Source: Sediminitomix flava (GTDB taxonomy: Bacteria > Bacteroidota > Bacteroidia > Cytophagales > Flammeovirgaceae). Taken from it: a stretch of DNA of 64,000 bases. Positions 8,739 to 18,225 of the stretch are shown in pieces. The first letter of the stretch is position 1; every line of letters begins with the position of its first letter. The notes under the pieces were generated by a model. That model was not told the origin of the DNA and made no database searches. It worked only from the letters and a program-made list of their open reading frames with translations. Position numbers and translations under genes: made by a program. The stretch lies in assembly GCF_003149185.1 (NCBI RefSeq), contig NZ_QGDO01000001.1, positions 558,001 to 622,000 of the forward strand. Direction: 5' to 3'.

Positions 8739-9500
8739 ATGGATTTGGAGATTAAAGAAAGGAACGGGTTTAAGTACATTGACGAAGGCGAAGGAGAAGT
8801 GCTATTATTATTGCACGGATTATTCGGCGCCTTGAGTAACTGGGAGCATGTGACAGAGCATTTTTCAAAAAAATATCGTGTCGTAATCCCAATGTTACCG
8901 TTATACACACTCCCGCTCAAAGATGCCGGGTTAAAAGGACTTAATAAATTCGTTGAGAAATTTGTTAAGGAATTTGGGTTTGAAAAGGTCAATATCGTTG
9001 GTAATTCCCTTGGAGGGCATGTGGGGTTGATCTACACCTTGAAAAACCAAGAGAAAGTAAATCGCCTAATTTTGACAGGAAGTTCAGGTTTGTATGAAAA
9101 TACAATGGGTACTTCTTTCCCAAAAAGAGGTGATTATCAATTTGTAAAAGAAAAGACTGAGTACACATTCTATGACCCGAAAGTAGCTACTAAAGAGCTA
9201 ATCGACGAGGTGTATGAAACGACTAAAGACAATGGTAAATGTATTCGTATCGTTTACTTGGCAAGGTCGGCTCAGAAAAACAATTTAAGAGATGATCTTA
9301 AAGATATTAAAGTAAAAACGTGTTTGATTTGGGGATCTAATGATACCATTACTCCACCAGAGGTTGCACATGAGTTTAATGAGAAGATTCCTGATACAGA
9401 GTTACACTTCATAGATAAGTGTTGTCATGCTCCAATGATGGAACATCCTAAGACTTTTAATACCCTTTTGGAGGACTTCTTGGAGAGAACAAAAAATTAA
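8739..9500 (+). CDS. alpha/beta hydrolase
   Basis: 253 aa cytoplasmic hydrolase with the complete catalytic set: nucleophile Ser90 in 'VGNSLGG', Asp202 in 'WGSNDTITP' and His230 in 'CCHAPMMEHP'. The oxyanion region 'LLHGLFGALSNW' is near residue 27. The overall pattern resembles the epoxide hydrolase/MhpC-like branch, but the substrate cannot be read from sequence; an esterase or lipase role is most likely. It is a single-gene unit: own promoter at 8670-8703 and terminator at 9527-9567. Confidence 0.85.
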   Translation: MDLEIKERNGFKYIDEGEGEVLLLLHGLFGALSNWEHVTEHFSKKYRVVIPMLPLYTLPLKDAGLKGLNKFVEKFVKEFGFEKVNIVGNSLGGHVGLIYTLKNQEKVNRLILTGSSGLYENTMGTSFPKRGDYQFVKEKTEYTFYDPKVATKELIDEVYETTKDNGKCIRIVYLARSAQKNNLRDDLKDIKVKTCLIWGSNDTITPPEVAHEFNEKIPDTELHFIDKCCHAPMMEHPKTFNTLLEDFLERTKN

Positions 9501-9526
9501 ACTATCTTTCTTAGGATCACGTTTAA

Positions 9527-9567
9527 TAACCAAGATAAAGCTAGCTTTATCTTGGTTATCTTTTTTT
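9527..9567 (+). terminator. Rho-independent terminator
   Basis: Perfect 14-base arms (9527-9540 and 9545-9558) around a CTAG loop, followed by a T-rich tract to 9567. It closes the hydrolase gene, ahead of the CBS gene. Confidence 0.9.
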
Positions 9568-9597
9568 AAAGTATTTCTGCTAAATTCCTTCATACAC

Positions 9598-10263
9598 ATG
9601 TACGCAAAAGAATATATCAGCTCAGAGATTCCTGTTGTAAAAATGTCAGATCCTATAGAGAGGATTTATGAATGGATGGAGGAGTTACAACTCGACCAAC
9701 TTCCAGTTGTTGAGGGGAATAAATTTCTTGGCGTTATCACAGAAGAATGTCTGCTAGACCTAGACCTATCTCAAGGGGTTAATAGTGGGAAGCACGCACT
9801 ACAGCACCAAAAAGCATTTATCTATCAATATGACCATTTCTACAGAATTCTTGATATAGCAGGGGAACACTCAGTAGAATTAGTAGCTGTACTCAATGCC
9901 GAAGATGAATATATTGGCTGTATTTCACTCAGAGATACAGTAGCATCGCTATCAGATATGTTTGCCTCTCAAGTTGAAGGAAGTATCCTTGTTTTGAAAG
10001 TAGATGCAATCAATTATTCTTTAGCAGAGATAAGCCGCCATATAGAAACAAATAATGCACGAATCTTGAGTAGTTTTGTAGAAGTTGGTGAAGATAAAAA
10101 CTCTCTACAATTGACACTCAAACTGAACACAAAAGACCTTACAAGTATCATTGCAACCTTGGAAAGATTCCAATACAAGATAGTTGCAAAATTCCAAGAC
10201 GAGGAAACAATAGATACAAGCAAAGACCGAATAGGTCTATTACTTAAATATCTTGATATTTAA
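9598..10263 (+). CDS. CBS-domain protein
   Basis: 221 aa cytoplasmic protein. Two CBS motifs fill residues 1-125 ('MSDPIERIYEWMEELQLDQLPVVEGNKFLGVITEE' region, and 'YIGCISLRDTV'), giving one Bateman module that binds adenine nucleotides in other proteins. Residues 130-221 look like an ACT-type regulatory fold ('SILVLKVDAINYSLAEISRH'). No enzymatic domain is fused, so it probably senses nucleotides and acts on a partner that cannot be identified here. Own terminator at 10293-10323. Confidence 0.75.
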   Translation: MYAKEYISSEIPVVKMSDPIERIYEWMEELQLDQLPVVEGNKFLGVITEECLLDLDLSQGVNSGKHALQHQKAFIYQYDHFYRILDIAGEHSVELVAVLNAEDEYIGCISLRDTVASLSDMFASQVEGSILVLKVDAINYSLAEISRHIETNNARILSSFVEVGEDKNSLQLTLKLNTKDLTSIIATLERFQYKIVAKFQDEETIDTSKDRIGLLLKYLDI

Positions 10264-10292
10264 TCACCTAATGACCATCAGTAAGATAAGAT

Positions 10293-10323
10293 AAAGCCTT
10301 TCAAGTATGAGAGGCTTTTTTTT
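10293..10323 (+). terminator. Rho-independent terminator
   Basis: AAAGCCT (10293-10299) and AGGCTTT (10312-10318) form a stem followed by an eight-T run. It closes the CBS gene. Confidence 0.8.
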
Positions 10324-10430
10324 GTTTGCCTTATAACAAAAAGTATAAGATTATATAGGAAGTATTCTAAGAATTGATTTTCTTAGTTCTAATCTAACAA
10401 GGTGAGTAACAAACCATTTTTTTTTCATAG

Positions 10431-12404
10431 ATGAAACATTTTTTATTACTAGCATTTCTTTTCAGCTTTTCTTCAATTAGTATCGCTAAAGACAAATTCA
10501 AATTTGGAAAAGTAAGTACTGAGCTATTAGAAATGACTAGCTACGCGCTAGACTCTACAGCAGAAGCTGTAATTATGTACGACAATGGAAACTCTAGAGT
10601 AGATTACTACTACGGTCAGGGTTTCATGATGAAGTTCAAAAGGACTGTTCGTATCAAAATTTTGACTGAGGATGGACTTGATCAAGCAAATCAAGAAATC
10701 TACTTCTCTACCAAACTTGATAAAATCACTGGACTTAAAGCTTACACACACAATCTGGTAGATGGTAAAATAGTCTCTACCAAACTAGATAAAGATAACG
10801 TATCTAGTGAAGAGGTAAGCAAGTACAGATCTGTTAGAAAATTTACACTTCCGCAAGTAAAAGTTGGCTCTGTTGTAGAATTCACTTACAATATTTCTAG
10901 TGAGTCTTTTGGGGTCGATACATGGTACTTCCAAGATGATATTCCAACAGTTAAATCAGAGTATTCATTTACTATTCCAGAATTTCTTGAATACAAATTT
11001 TTACCCGGAGGTTATCTTTACCCGAAATATGAAAAGGTTAATTCTACTGATCCTAAACTAGGAACTATTTTCAGGCATGAATGGAGTATGGAAAATGTCC
11101 CGGCATTTAAAGATGAATCGTTCATAGCTTCTTATGAAGATTACATCACTAAAATGGACTTTCAACTTCAAGCAATAAAAGATAGTTATGGTGTTGTAAG
11201 AGAGAGTTACCAAAGTTCTTGGGAAAAACTTGCTAAAGAACTTTTATTTGACTCTGAATTTGGAGGCTATCTGAATAAAACAAGTCGTTTAAAAAATGAA
11301 GTAGCACTTCTGTCTGCAAATGCTACCACAGATGCTGAGAAAATTGGTGCTATCTATAATTATGTAAACCAAAACTTCACTTGGAATAACAGCTACGGAA
11401 TCATCCCTGGTGATGCATTCAATGAAGTAGTTAAAACAAAAACTGGTAATACAGCTGCACTTAACCTAATTTTAGTTGGAATGCTTCAAGAAGCGGGTAT
11501 TAAAGCCGAGCCAGTTATCATTAGTACTAGACGTAATGGACTTATCAATCCTTCATATCCAATGCTAACTAGAATGAATTCTATTTTAGCTGTAGCCTTT
11601 GTTGAAGGTGGTCAAATTGTTATGAACGCAACTAATCCACTACGTACACCTAATACCATTGCTATAAATGATAGAAGTATGGGGAGTGGTATAACAGTCT
11701 CTAAAATGCCTCAGTGGGTCAATCTTAAAACTAATGTAAAAAGTCTTGAGATGACATATGTACAAGGTAGTATTTCCCCAGAAGGAGAAGTGAGTGCGAA
11801 TATCATGCAATCTAAATCAGGGTACTATGCACTAAATGCTAGAAAGAAAATCCTTGCAAAAGGTGAAATGAAATACATTGAAGAAGTTCTTTCTGAAGAT
11901 GATGCTGATGAAGAGGTTTCGGAAGCAGAAGGTGAAGATTTTGGCGTACAAGAAGCGTCTGTTGAGAACTTAAAAGAAATAGGAAAACCTTTAAAAGTAA
12001 AATTCCATAGAACAATTGAAGGTGAAGGTAATATGGGAGACCGTATCTACGTCCCTATGTTCTTAGGCCTTGGCTGGAAATCAAATCCTTTTCAGAAAGA
12101 GAAAAGGATTTACCCAGTAGATTTACCTTATAGCATGGCTGAAAACATGAGCATTTCCTTAAAAATCCCAGAAGGATATGAGTTAGAGTCTATTCCAAAA
12201 CCAATCAGAATTGTTCTACCAAATAAAGCGGCATCTTTTACTTACAATGTTTCAAGTACAGGTAATATCATTCAAATTATGTCAAGAATGAACCTCAAAA
12301 AAGACAGCTTTATGCCTGAAGAATATCCAACATTGAGAGAGTTCTTCACCCAAGTATTCTCTAAACATCAAGAACAACTTGTTTTGGTCAAAAAAGCTCA
12401 ATAA
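10431..12404 (+). CDS. DUF3857/transglutaminase-like secreted protein, catalytic triad lost
   Basis: 657 aa with a signal peptide at 1-19 ('LLAFLFSFSSISIA'). The N-terminal half is a DUF3857 domain ('FKRTVRIKILTEDGLDQ', 'GSVVEFTYNI'), the middle is transglutaminase-like, and the C-terminus is DUF3858-like. At the position of the catalytic cysteine the protein reads G-N340-T341, and the usual His and Asp are Ser and Asn ('RMNSILAVAF', 'VMNATNP'). It therefore should not act as a transglutaminase or cysteine protease. Followed 71 bases later by a paralog that keeps the cysteine. Acidic stretch near 480-500 ('EDDADEEVSEAEGED'). Confidence 0.8.
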   Translation: MKHFLLLAFLFSFSSISIAKDKFKFGKVSTELLEMTSYALDSTAEAVIMYDNGNSRVDYYYGQGFMMKFKRTVRIKILTEDGLDQANQEIYFSTKLDKITGLKAYTHNLVDGKIVSTKLDKDNVSSEEVSKYRSVRKFTLPQVKVGSVVEFTYNISSESFGVDTWYFQDDIPTVKSEYSFTIPEFLEYKFLPGGYLYPKYEKVNSTDPKLGTIFRHEWSMENVPAFKDESFIASYEDYITKMDFQLQAIKDSYGVVRESYQSSWEKLAKELLFDSEFGGYLNKTSRLKNEVALLSANATTDAEKIGAIYNYVNQNFTWNNSYGIIPGDAFNEVVKTKTGNTAALNLILVGMLQEAGIKAEPVIISTRRNGLINPSYPMLTRMNSILAVAFVEGGQIVMNATNPLRTPNTIAINDRSMGSGITVSKMPQWVNLKTNVKSLEMTYVQGSISPEGEVSANIMQSKSGYYALNARKKILAKGEMKYIEEVLSEDDADEEVSEAEGEDFGVQEASVENLKEIGKPLKVKFHRTIEGEGNMGDRIYVPMFLGLGWKSNPFQKEKRIYPVDLPYSMAENMSISLKIPEGYELESIPKPIRIVLPNKAASFTYNVSSTGNIIQIMSRMNLKKDSFMPEEYPTLREFFTQVFSKHQEQLVLVKKAQ

Positions 12405-12422
12405 TTAGAAATTTCAATAATT

Positions 12423-12461
12423 AAGAGTGATTTGTAAAACTACAAGTCACTCTTATTTTTT
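12423..12461 (+). terminator. terminator or attenuator between DUF3857 genes
   Basis: Arms 12423-12435 and 12442-12454 (one mismatch) with a 6-base loop, then a T6 run. It lies between two co-directional paralogs only 71 bases apart and no separate promoter is visible, so it may reduce rather than block expression of the second gene. Confidence 0.75.
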
Positions 12462-12475
12462 CAATTCAAATACAA

Positions 12476-14407
12476 ATGAAAAGTTATTTTATACTGTTCA
12501 TCGCTTGTTTCCTAGCCGTTCAGAGTATTGCTCAAGAAAAATTTGCCTACCCTGTAAAAGATATTCCTACAGAACTTGTTGAAAATGCAGAGGTAGTCAC
12601 TAGAGAGGAAAAAGAAGTTTTCAATATCAAAGCTTTAGATAATATAGAAGAAAAGGTTACGAAGGCTTATACCATTTTCACTAAAAGGCAAGAAGATTAC
12701 GCCTACATTGTTATTGGTTACGACAGCTTCACCGATATTGACTATATCAAAGCTGCGATCTATGATAAAAATGGAAAGCTCGTCAAAAAACTAAAAAAGT
12801 CAGATATTCAAGATTTAAGTGCATCTGGCTCTGCTTTCAAAACGGATAATCGAGTTAAAATAGCTGATATGAGATATGGTGTGTATCCATATACGATATG
12901 GATACAGCATAAAACTATTCAAAAACAATCATTTAATGCACCTAGGTGGTCTCCTATTTATTCAGAAAAGCATAGTGTTCAACAATCCTCATTAGAAGTT
13001 CATTCTTTTTCTAAAGAGCTTATTAATTATTTTGAACGCAATTTAAAAGAAAATCAAAAACTCAATCTAACTCAAATAGAAGATACATTTACCTTTAAAT
13101 GGGAAATGAATAATCAACCTTGTATTGAAAGAGAGCGATTATCACGTTTTGAAGATATTTTCCCTTCTGTTAGTCTTTCATTTACTGAATTTAAAATGCA
13201 AGGAACTCAAGGAAAGCAAGATTCGTGGCAAAATTTTGGAAAATGGAAATACAACCTCTTGCTAGATAGGAATGAACTTCCTGAAAGTGTAAAACAAGAG
13301 GTTCATGAAATTGCTGACAAGCATAACAATGATTATGATAAAGCAAAGGCTCTTTATGAATACATGCAAAACAAAGTTCGCTATGTAAATGTATCTTTAG
13401 GAATAGGTGGATGGCAACCTCAGCAACCTGCGTGGGTAGAAGAAAATGGTTTTGGAGACTGTAAAGCTCTAACAAATTACCTTAGGGTAGCCCTAAAAGA
13501 AATAGGCATAGAATCTTTGTACACTTCTGTAAGGGCTGGTGAAGGAAAGTCTGATATCAATGAAGAAATGCCTTCTCAACAGTTTAATCATGTCTTTTTA
13601 TGTATCCCTCTTGAAAGTGATACAGTTTGGGCTGAATGTACATCTCAAAAAGGCCCATTTAATTATCATGGTACCTTTACAAATGATCGACAGGTACTTA
13701 TACATAATCAAGATGGTGGCAAGCTTGTTAGAACTCCAAAATATAAATCAACTGATAACCAAACAATCATTTCTGCGGAAGTTGACTTGTTTGCCAACGG
13801 AAATGCTGATGCTCAATTCAAACTTGATCTTAAAGGTGTGCCATATGAAGATATCGAGTATATCTATAAAGAAAGTACTGATAAACAAAAAGAATACTTA
13901 AAAGAAGACCTTTCGATTGGTGCATTTGAAGTCACTGAAATAGAAACAAAGTCTAAAATTGATGGAGAAGCTAAAGCACAACTTCAAAGCAAACTCAAGA
14001 TTAGGAATCTTGCTTCAAAAAGCGGACAACGTCTATTTATACCTTCAAATATTTTCTACCGTACAACTTACAAACTAAGAAAGGATAAGAATAGAGAATA
14101 CAATTTTGAAGTAGGGAGTTATGACAATGAATTCATTGAAAAAACAGTCATTAACTTACCAAAAAATGTAAGCATTGAGTTTATTCCTGAAGAGAATAAT
14201 ATCGAAACTATTTTCGGTTCTTATCATTCAAAAATAACTCAAGAAGAAGGTAAGCTGATTTTTGAGAAAAAAGAGATTTGGAAGAAAGGCTATCACGACA
14301 AATCATTGTACAATGATTATGTTTCTTTTATGAATGAAGTCCGAAAGGCTGATAAACAGAAAATTGTTTTGGTTGTTAACGATACTCCTGAAGCGAAAGC
14401 TCAATAG
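12476..14407 (+). CDS. DUF3857/transglutaminase-like secreted protein, catalytic residues present
   Basis: 643 aa with a signal peptide at 1-19 ('LFIACFLAVQSIA'). DUF3857 domain at about 50-250, then a transglutaminase core with Cys329 in 'GFGDCKALTNYL', His372 in 'FNHVFLCIPL' and an acidic third residue Glu387 in 'WAECTSQ'. Expected to be periplasmic or envelope-located; substrates are unknown for this family. It is a paralog of the upstream gene, whose triad is degenerate, so the two may form a matched active/inactive pair. Followed by a strong terminator at 14448-14486. Confidence 0.8.
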   Translation: MKSYFILFIACFLAVQSIAQEKFAYPVKDIPTELVENAEVVTREEKEVFNIKALDNIEEKVTKAYTIFTKRQEDYAYIVIGYDSFTDIDYIKAAIYDKNGKLVKKLKKSDIQDLSASGSAFKTDNRVKIADMRYGVYPYTIWIQHKTIQKQSFNAPRWSPIYSEKHSVQQSSLEVHSFSKELINYFERNLKENQKLNLTQIEDTFTFKWEMNNQPCIERERLSRFEDIFPSVSLSFTEFKMQGTQGKQDSWQNFGKWKYNLLLDRNELPESVKQEVHEIADKHNNDYDKAKALYEYMQNKVRYVNVSLGIGGWQPQQPAWVEENGFGDCKALTNYLRVALKEIGIESLYTSVRAGEGKSDINEEMPSQQFNHVFLCIPLESDTVWAECTSQKGPFNYHGTFTNDRQVLIHNQDGGKLVRTPKYKSTDNQTIISAEVDLFANGNADAQFKLDLKGVPYEDIEYIYKESTDKQKEYLKEDLSIGAFEVTEIETKSKIDGEAKAQLQSKLKIRNLASKSGQRLFIPSNIFYRTTYKLRKDKNREYNFEVGSYDNEFIEKTVINLPKNVSIEFIPEENNIETIFGSYHSKITQEEGKLIFEKKEIWKKGYHDKSLYNDYVSFMNEVRKADKQKIVLVVNDTPEAKAQ

Positions 14408-14447
14408 ACTGCTTCGTACTGAAATAGCATTACAGTTTTACAAACAT

Positions 14448-14486
14448 AAAATCCTCAATACAAATGATTGTATTGAGGATTTTTTC
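14448..14486. terminator. bidirectional terminator
   Basis: Arms of about 16 bases (14448-14463 and 14468-14484) with an ATGA loop and T-rich flank on both strands. It separates the convergent DUF3857 gene and the aminotransferase gene. Confidence 0.85.
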
Positions 14487-14515
14487 CTTAGAATATTTAG
14501 ATTCAATTTACAAAA

Positions 14516-15577
14516 CTAGGCATTCAATTTTAAGAAGTCTACTAGCTGAGTTATTTCATCATTCGTAATGGCAGGAAAGTTCGCAATTCTGAAGGTATTT
14601 TCTTTCCAATCACCATATCCATTTCCTAAAACAAAGCCTTCTTTTTTCGCCTTCTTCTTAATCTCAGTTATTCGCGAGGCGTTATCTTTAATTGCTAAAA
14701 CCGTATCTGAGCGAAGTCTTGTATAAGGGATTAAAGGTTCGTAACCATTCTTTTGCAATACGTTTTGCATGGATTGCATACGTGTTTTAGTCTGATTTGA
14801 AATACGCTTAATTGGATCACGCATTTGCATTACCTTATTCAGCAAAAAGATATTCAGAACATTAGGCGTATGTGTTGTCTGGAAACGTTCCATCTGCTTT
14901 ATCATCGCTACCATACTGTTATAATGCTTATTTTCATTCAACTCTAAAGCTTTCTCTATAGCCCTAGGAGAACAAATCATAAGTGCCATTCCTGCAGGAA
15001 GTCCTAAACACTTTTGGACTGAAGCATACCAAATATCAGCACTCAACCAATCTAAATCTACTCCTCCTAAACTTGAAGTCACATCAGTCATAATCAAAGA
15101 TTTCTTAAATCTTTGACGGACTTTGTGCATCATATTTTTACTTACTTTGGTAGCATTGGAAGTTTCATTGGGAGTCAGACAAATAGCCTCTGTATAGCTA
15201 CTGTTTAGCTTCGATAATTTGTTTACTGAGATTTCCCTATGAATTGGATATTCAAATGCCATAGCATTCGCATCTAACTTCTTTTTATTTAAATACCATT
15301 TTTCACCAAATGCACCATTATAAATATGTGTACTGAATAAAGGTTTGTACGACTCTGAGAGTACCTCCCAACATTCTGTTGCTGAAGAGAGAAAAAAGAT
15401 GGTGTAGTTTTTAGGAATATCAAGCTTCTTTTTCAAAAGCTTTATGGTCTCTTTGGACAAATCTACAAACTCTGGACTTCTGTGATTACAACTTAGAATA
15501 CCAGTATCCATTGCCTCCATCATATACTCCTTCACTTGTGGATACACTTTAGAAGGTCCAGGGTAAAATGAAATCAT
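14516..15577 (-). CDS. class V PLP-dependent aminotransferase, SerC-like
   Basis: 353 aa cytoplasmic enzyme of fold type I, class V. Visible features: 'FYPGPSKVYP' at the N-terminus, 'NHRSPEF' (compare S-H-R-S-x-E-F of phosphoserine aminotransferase), 'PNETSNA', 'TDVTSSLGG' and the PLP-binding lysine in 'YASVQKCLGLPAG'. Size fits SerC (about 360 aa) and serine biosynthesis is the leading guess, but alanine-glyoxylate aminotransferase-type activity is possible. No serA is next to it. It starts 35 bases downstream of the YheT-like gene on the same strand, so the two may be cotranscribed. Confidence 0.7.
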   Translation of the reverse strand: MISFYPGPSKVYPQVKEYMMEAMDTGILSCNHRSPEFVDLSKETIKLLKKKLDIPKNYTIFFLSSATECWEVLSESYKPLFSTHIYNGAFGEKWYLNKKKLDANAMAFEYPIHREISVNKLSKLNSSYTEAICLTPNETSNATKVSKNMMHKVRQRFKKSLIMTDVTSSLGGVDLDWLSADIWYASVQKCLGLPAGMALMICSPRAIEKALELNENKHYNSMVAMIKQMERFQTTHTPNVLNIFLLNKVMQMRDPIKRISNQTKTRMQSMQNVLQKNGYEPLIPYTRLRSDTVLAIKDNASRITEIKKKAKKEGFVLGNGYGDWKENTFRIANFPAITNDEITQLVDFLKLNA

Positions 15578-15612
15578 TCCTATTATTTTTATAATTTAAA
15601 TCTTGTCCAAAA

Positions 15613-16581
15613 TTATCCAATCTGTTGTAAAAAACGTTGGATTTGTTGCTCATGCCAATAAATATCTTCTCCAAACAACGGGAAACCTACGTGCCCACCA
15701 TATTTTGTAAGAATCAATTTCACATTTTCATTAGCTTCAGCTTCTTTTACAGGGTGGCATTCTTCTGTATAAAATGGATCATTTTGAGCTGAAATGATCA
15801 ATGTCTTTTGGCGAATATTATCAATAAATTGTTTACTGCTACAGGTTTTCCAATAGTCTAAAGCATCTTTAAAACCATGAGCAGGTGCTGTATACATATT
15901 ATCTATTTCCAAAAAACCTGTTGCTCTATCTAGCTCTTCAGCCGAGTAAGTACATTCTTCAAATTGACGTTTCTGATGAAGTTTCTTTTTTAGAGAATTC
16001 ATGAAACGTTTTTGATAAAGAATATTTCCTGTTGTAGATATTTTGTTAGAGGCTGCATGCAAATCACAAGGAGCAGAAACCGCAACTAATCCTGCTACAT
16101 TAGGATGAAGATTAGCACCTACTTCTCCTCCATACTTCAGTACTATATTTCCTCCCATACTAAATCCTACAAGTACGATTGCCTTATAATTATAGTGCGA
16201 AGCTACATGATCTATTGTCAGTCCTAAATCCTCTGTAAAACCACTGTGGTATGATCGATAAAGCAAATTAGGCTCACCGCTACATCCTCTAGAATTAGTG
16301 ACAATTACATCCCAGCCTATGGCATTATAAGCCTTTGCAGAACCTAGAGCATATGTCGATTGTGAACTTCCTTCCAATCCATGAGCCAAAATAACACAAT
16401 ACTCACCACCTACTAAACTTCGATCAAGATCTATAAAATCACCATCTTGTGTTTTGATTCGTTCTCTATCATATTTGATATCAACTTGTCTGAAAAGATA
16501 GGGATAGATAGTACTAAAATGCCCTGATTTAAAAAGAAAATTTGGCTCGTAATCACTAAAAACTGGCATCGGTTCTGTCAT
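15613..16581 (-). CDS. YheT/EMB8-family alpha/beta hydrolase
   Basis: 322 aa. Family hallmarks: 'FKSGHFSTIYPYLFR' near the N-terminus (the '.GH.qT..p' motif), oxyanion 'LAHGLEGSS', 'TNSRGCSGEPN', nucleophile in 'VGFSMGGNI', acid in 'SAQNDPFY' and His in 'YGGHVGF'. Members are carboxylesterases of unclear physiological substrate; some act on lipids. The gene lies between the pyrB terminator (16625-16665) and the aminotransferase gene. Confidence 0.85.
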   Translation of the reverse strand: MTEPMPVFSDYEPNFLFKSGHFSTIYPYLFRQVDIKYDRERIKTQDGDFIDLDRSLVGGEYCVILAHGLEGSSQSTYALGSAKAYNAIGWDVIVTNSRGCSGEPNLLYRSYHSGFTEDLGLTIDHVASHYNYKAIVLVGFSMGGNIVLKYGGEVGANLHPNVAGLVAVSAPCDLHAASNKISTTGNILYQKRFMNSLKKKLHQKRQFEECTYSAEELDRATGFLEIDNMYTAPAHGFKDALDYWKTCSSKQFIDNIRQKTLIISAQNDPFYTEECHPVKEAEANENVKLILTKYGGHVGFPLFGEDIYWHEQQIQRFLQQIG

Positions 16582-16601
16582 AATATTTTAAGGATTTGGG
16601 T

Positions 16602-16609
16602 CAAATATA
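16602..16609 (-). promoter_or_regulatory. -7 element upstream of the YheT-like gene
   Basis: On the minus strand this reads TATATTTG, an exact TAnnTTTG match, 20 bases before the start codon. I see no good TTTG at the -33 distance, which would fall inside the pyrB terminator. Confidence 0.4.
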
Positions 16610-16624
16610 AATACATTTATAGAG

Positions 16625-16665
16625 AAAACACCTTTGAGTACAAATTGTGTTCTCAAAGGTGTTTT
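16625..16665 (-). terminator. terminator of the pyrR-pyrB unit
   Basis: Perfect 14-base arms (16625-16638 and 16652-16665). On the minus strand the stem is followed by a T-rich stretch. It separates pyrB from the YheT-like gene. Confidence 0.8.
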
Positions 16666-16696
16666 TTAATCTATTAGAAAGACTAAATATCATTTT

Positions 16697-17611
16697 CTAT
16701 CTACCAGCAAGAAGGTAAAGTACAGCCATACGGACTGCTACTCCATTTTCTACTTGATCTAGAATAATTGCTTGCTCACTATCAGCCACGTCAGTTGTAA
16801 TCTCCACTCCTCTATTGATTGGACCTGGGTGCATGATCACGATTTCCTTATCCAAAGAATCGATCAACTCTTTATTTACACCATAATACATCGAGTATTC
16901 TCTTGTAGAAGGGAAATTTTTCACAAGCTGACGTTCCATTTGGATACGTAAAATATTTGCTACATCACACCATTTAAGAGCCTTACGAATGTCATTTTCT
17001 ACTTTAACTCCTAATTGATCGATATATTTTGGAATTAAAGTATTGGGCCCACAAACCATCACTTCCGCCCCTAACTTTTGAAGCGCAAAGATATTTGAAA
17101 GAGCAACTCGTGAATGAAGAATATCTCCAACGATAACTACTTTTTTCCCTGCAACATCACCCAATCTTTCTCTGATTGAAAAAGTGTCTAAAAGAGCTTG
17201 TGTTGGATGTTCATGAGTTCCATCGCCAGCATTTACAATATTTGCATTAATGTGTTTAGACAAGAAGTGTGGAGCTCCAGGGAAAGAGTGACGCATCACA
17301 ATCATATCTACTTTCATAGATAGGATATTATTAACTGTATCTAATAATGTTTCTCCTTTCTTCACTGAACTACCCGAAGCAGAAAAGTTAATTACATCTG
17401 CCGAAAGTCTTTTTTCTGCTAATTCAAATGAAAGTTTTGTACGAGTAGAATTTTCAAAAAAGACATTAGCTATTGTCACATCTCTTAAAGAAGGAACCTT
17501 TTTAATTGGTCTATTAATCACTTCTTTGAAAGAATCAGCTGTCTCAAAAATAGTGTGTATATCTTTTTCTGTAAGATCTTTAATTCCAAGAAGGTGTCTA
17601 GTGCTTAACAT
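16697..17611 (-). CDS. pyrB: aspartate carbamoyltransferase, catalytic subunit
   Basis: 304 aa. Catalyses carbamoyl phosphate plus aspartate to N-carbamoyl-aspartate, the committed step of pyrimidine synthesis. Carbamoyl phosphate loop S55-T-R-T58 in 'FENSTRTKLSFE', plus 'HPTQALLD', 'GDILHSRVALSN' and 'HPGPINRG'. No pyrI regulatory-chain gene lies beside it, so it probably belongs to the class controlled through pyrR rather than an allosteric PyrI subunit. It follows pyrR by 48 bases on the same strand. Confidence 0.97.
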   Translation of the reverse strand: MLSTRHLLGIKDLTEKDIHTIFETADSFKEVINRPIKKVPSLRDVTIANVFFENSTRTKLSFELAEKRLSADVINFSASGSSVKKGETLLDTVNNILSMKVDMIVMRHSFPGAPHFLSKHINANIVNAGDGTHEHPTQALLDTFSIRERLGDVAGKKVVIVGDILHSRVALSNIFALQKLGAEVMVCGPNTLIPKYIDQLGVKVENDIRKALKWCDVANILRIQMERQLVKNFPSTREYSMYYGVNKELIDSLDKEIVIMHPGPINRGVEITTDVADSEQAIILDQVENGVAVRMAVLYLLAGR

Positions 17612-17659
17612 AGCTCAGAATCTGTTGAAGTAAAATAATGATTAGTTTGTTAGTTAATT

Positions 17660-18202
17660 TTAGTCCTCTAAAGAAAGCCAAACACTCTCTTCTTCAGCTC
17701 CTGTTTCTTTCCATTCTACAGTTACTCGCTGAGACTGGATTGAATTTACGCTTTTACCAATGTAAGTAGGTTCGATAGGTACATCCCTACTATACTTTCG
17801 GTCTACCAATACTAACAATTCTACTTGTTTCGGTCTACCAAAGGTCAACATAGCACCCATAGCAGCACGAACAGTTCTACCTGTAAAAAGAACATCATCA
17901 ACTAAGATTACTCTTTTGTCCTCGATAAGAAATGGGATCTCAGTTTTACTTGGCATCAATGGAGCTTCCCTTCTACCAAAATCGTCTCTATGGAATGTAA
18001 TATCAAGTTTCCCAACAGACACATCTGTTCCATCCAATTCTTTAATTCTTTTTGCTATTCGATCTGCTAGAAGTACTCCTCTAGGTTGAAGACCTAGAAT
18101 TAAGGAGTCTTTAAAATCTCCGTGATTTTCGATTAATTGCTGACATAAACGACTGATAGTTATGTCTAGCAATGCTTCGTTCATTATCTTGACCTTCGCC
18201 AT
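17660..18202 (-). CDS. pyrR: bifunctional pyr operon regulator / uracil phosphoribosyltransferase
   Basis: 180 aa type I phosphoribosyltransferase. The PRPP-binding loop is at about 98-111 ('VILVDDVLFTGRTVRAA') and 'LQPRGVLLADRI' is the pyrophosphate-side loop. In Firmicutes PyrR binds pyr mRNA and couples UMP level to attenuation. Here it sits directly before pyrB, but the 48-base gap is too short for a classic attenuator, so regulation by RNA binding is not shown. It starts 23 bases after the Nudix gene. Confidence 0.92.
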   Translation of the reverse strand: MAKVKIMNEALLDITISRLCQQLIENHGDFKDSLILGLQPRGVLLADRIAKRIKELDGTDVSVGKLDITFHRDDFGRREAPLMPSKTEIPFLIEDKRVILVDDVLFTGRTVRAAMGAMLTFGRPKQVELLVLVDRKYSRDVPIEPTYIGKSVNSIQSQRVTVEWKETGAEEESVWLSLED

Positions 18203-18225
18203 ACTAGATATTTATAAGGCTATAT

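Noticed and set aside
13539-13901. 120-residue frame in another phase
   Set aside because: Inside the second DUF3857 gene, with no family match.
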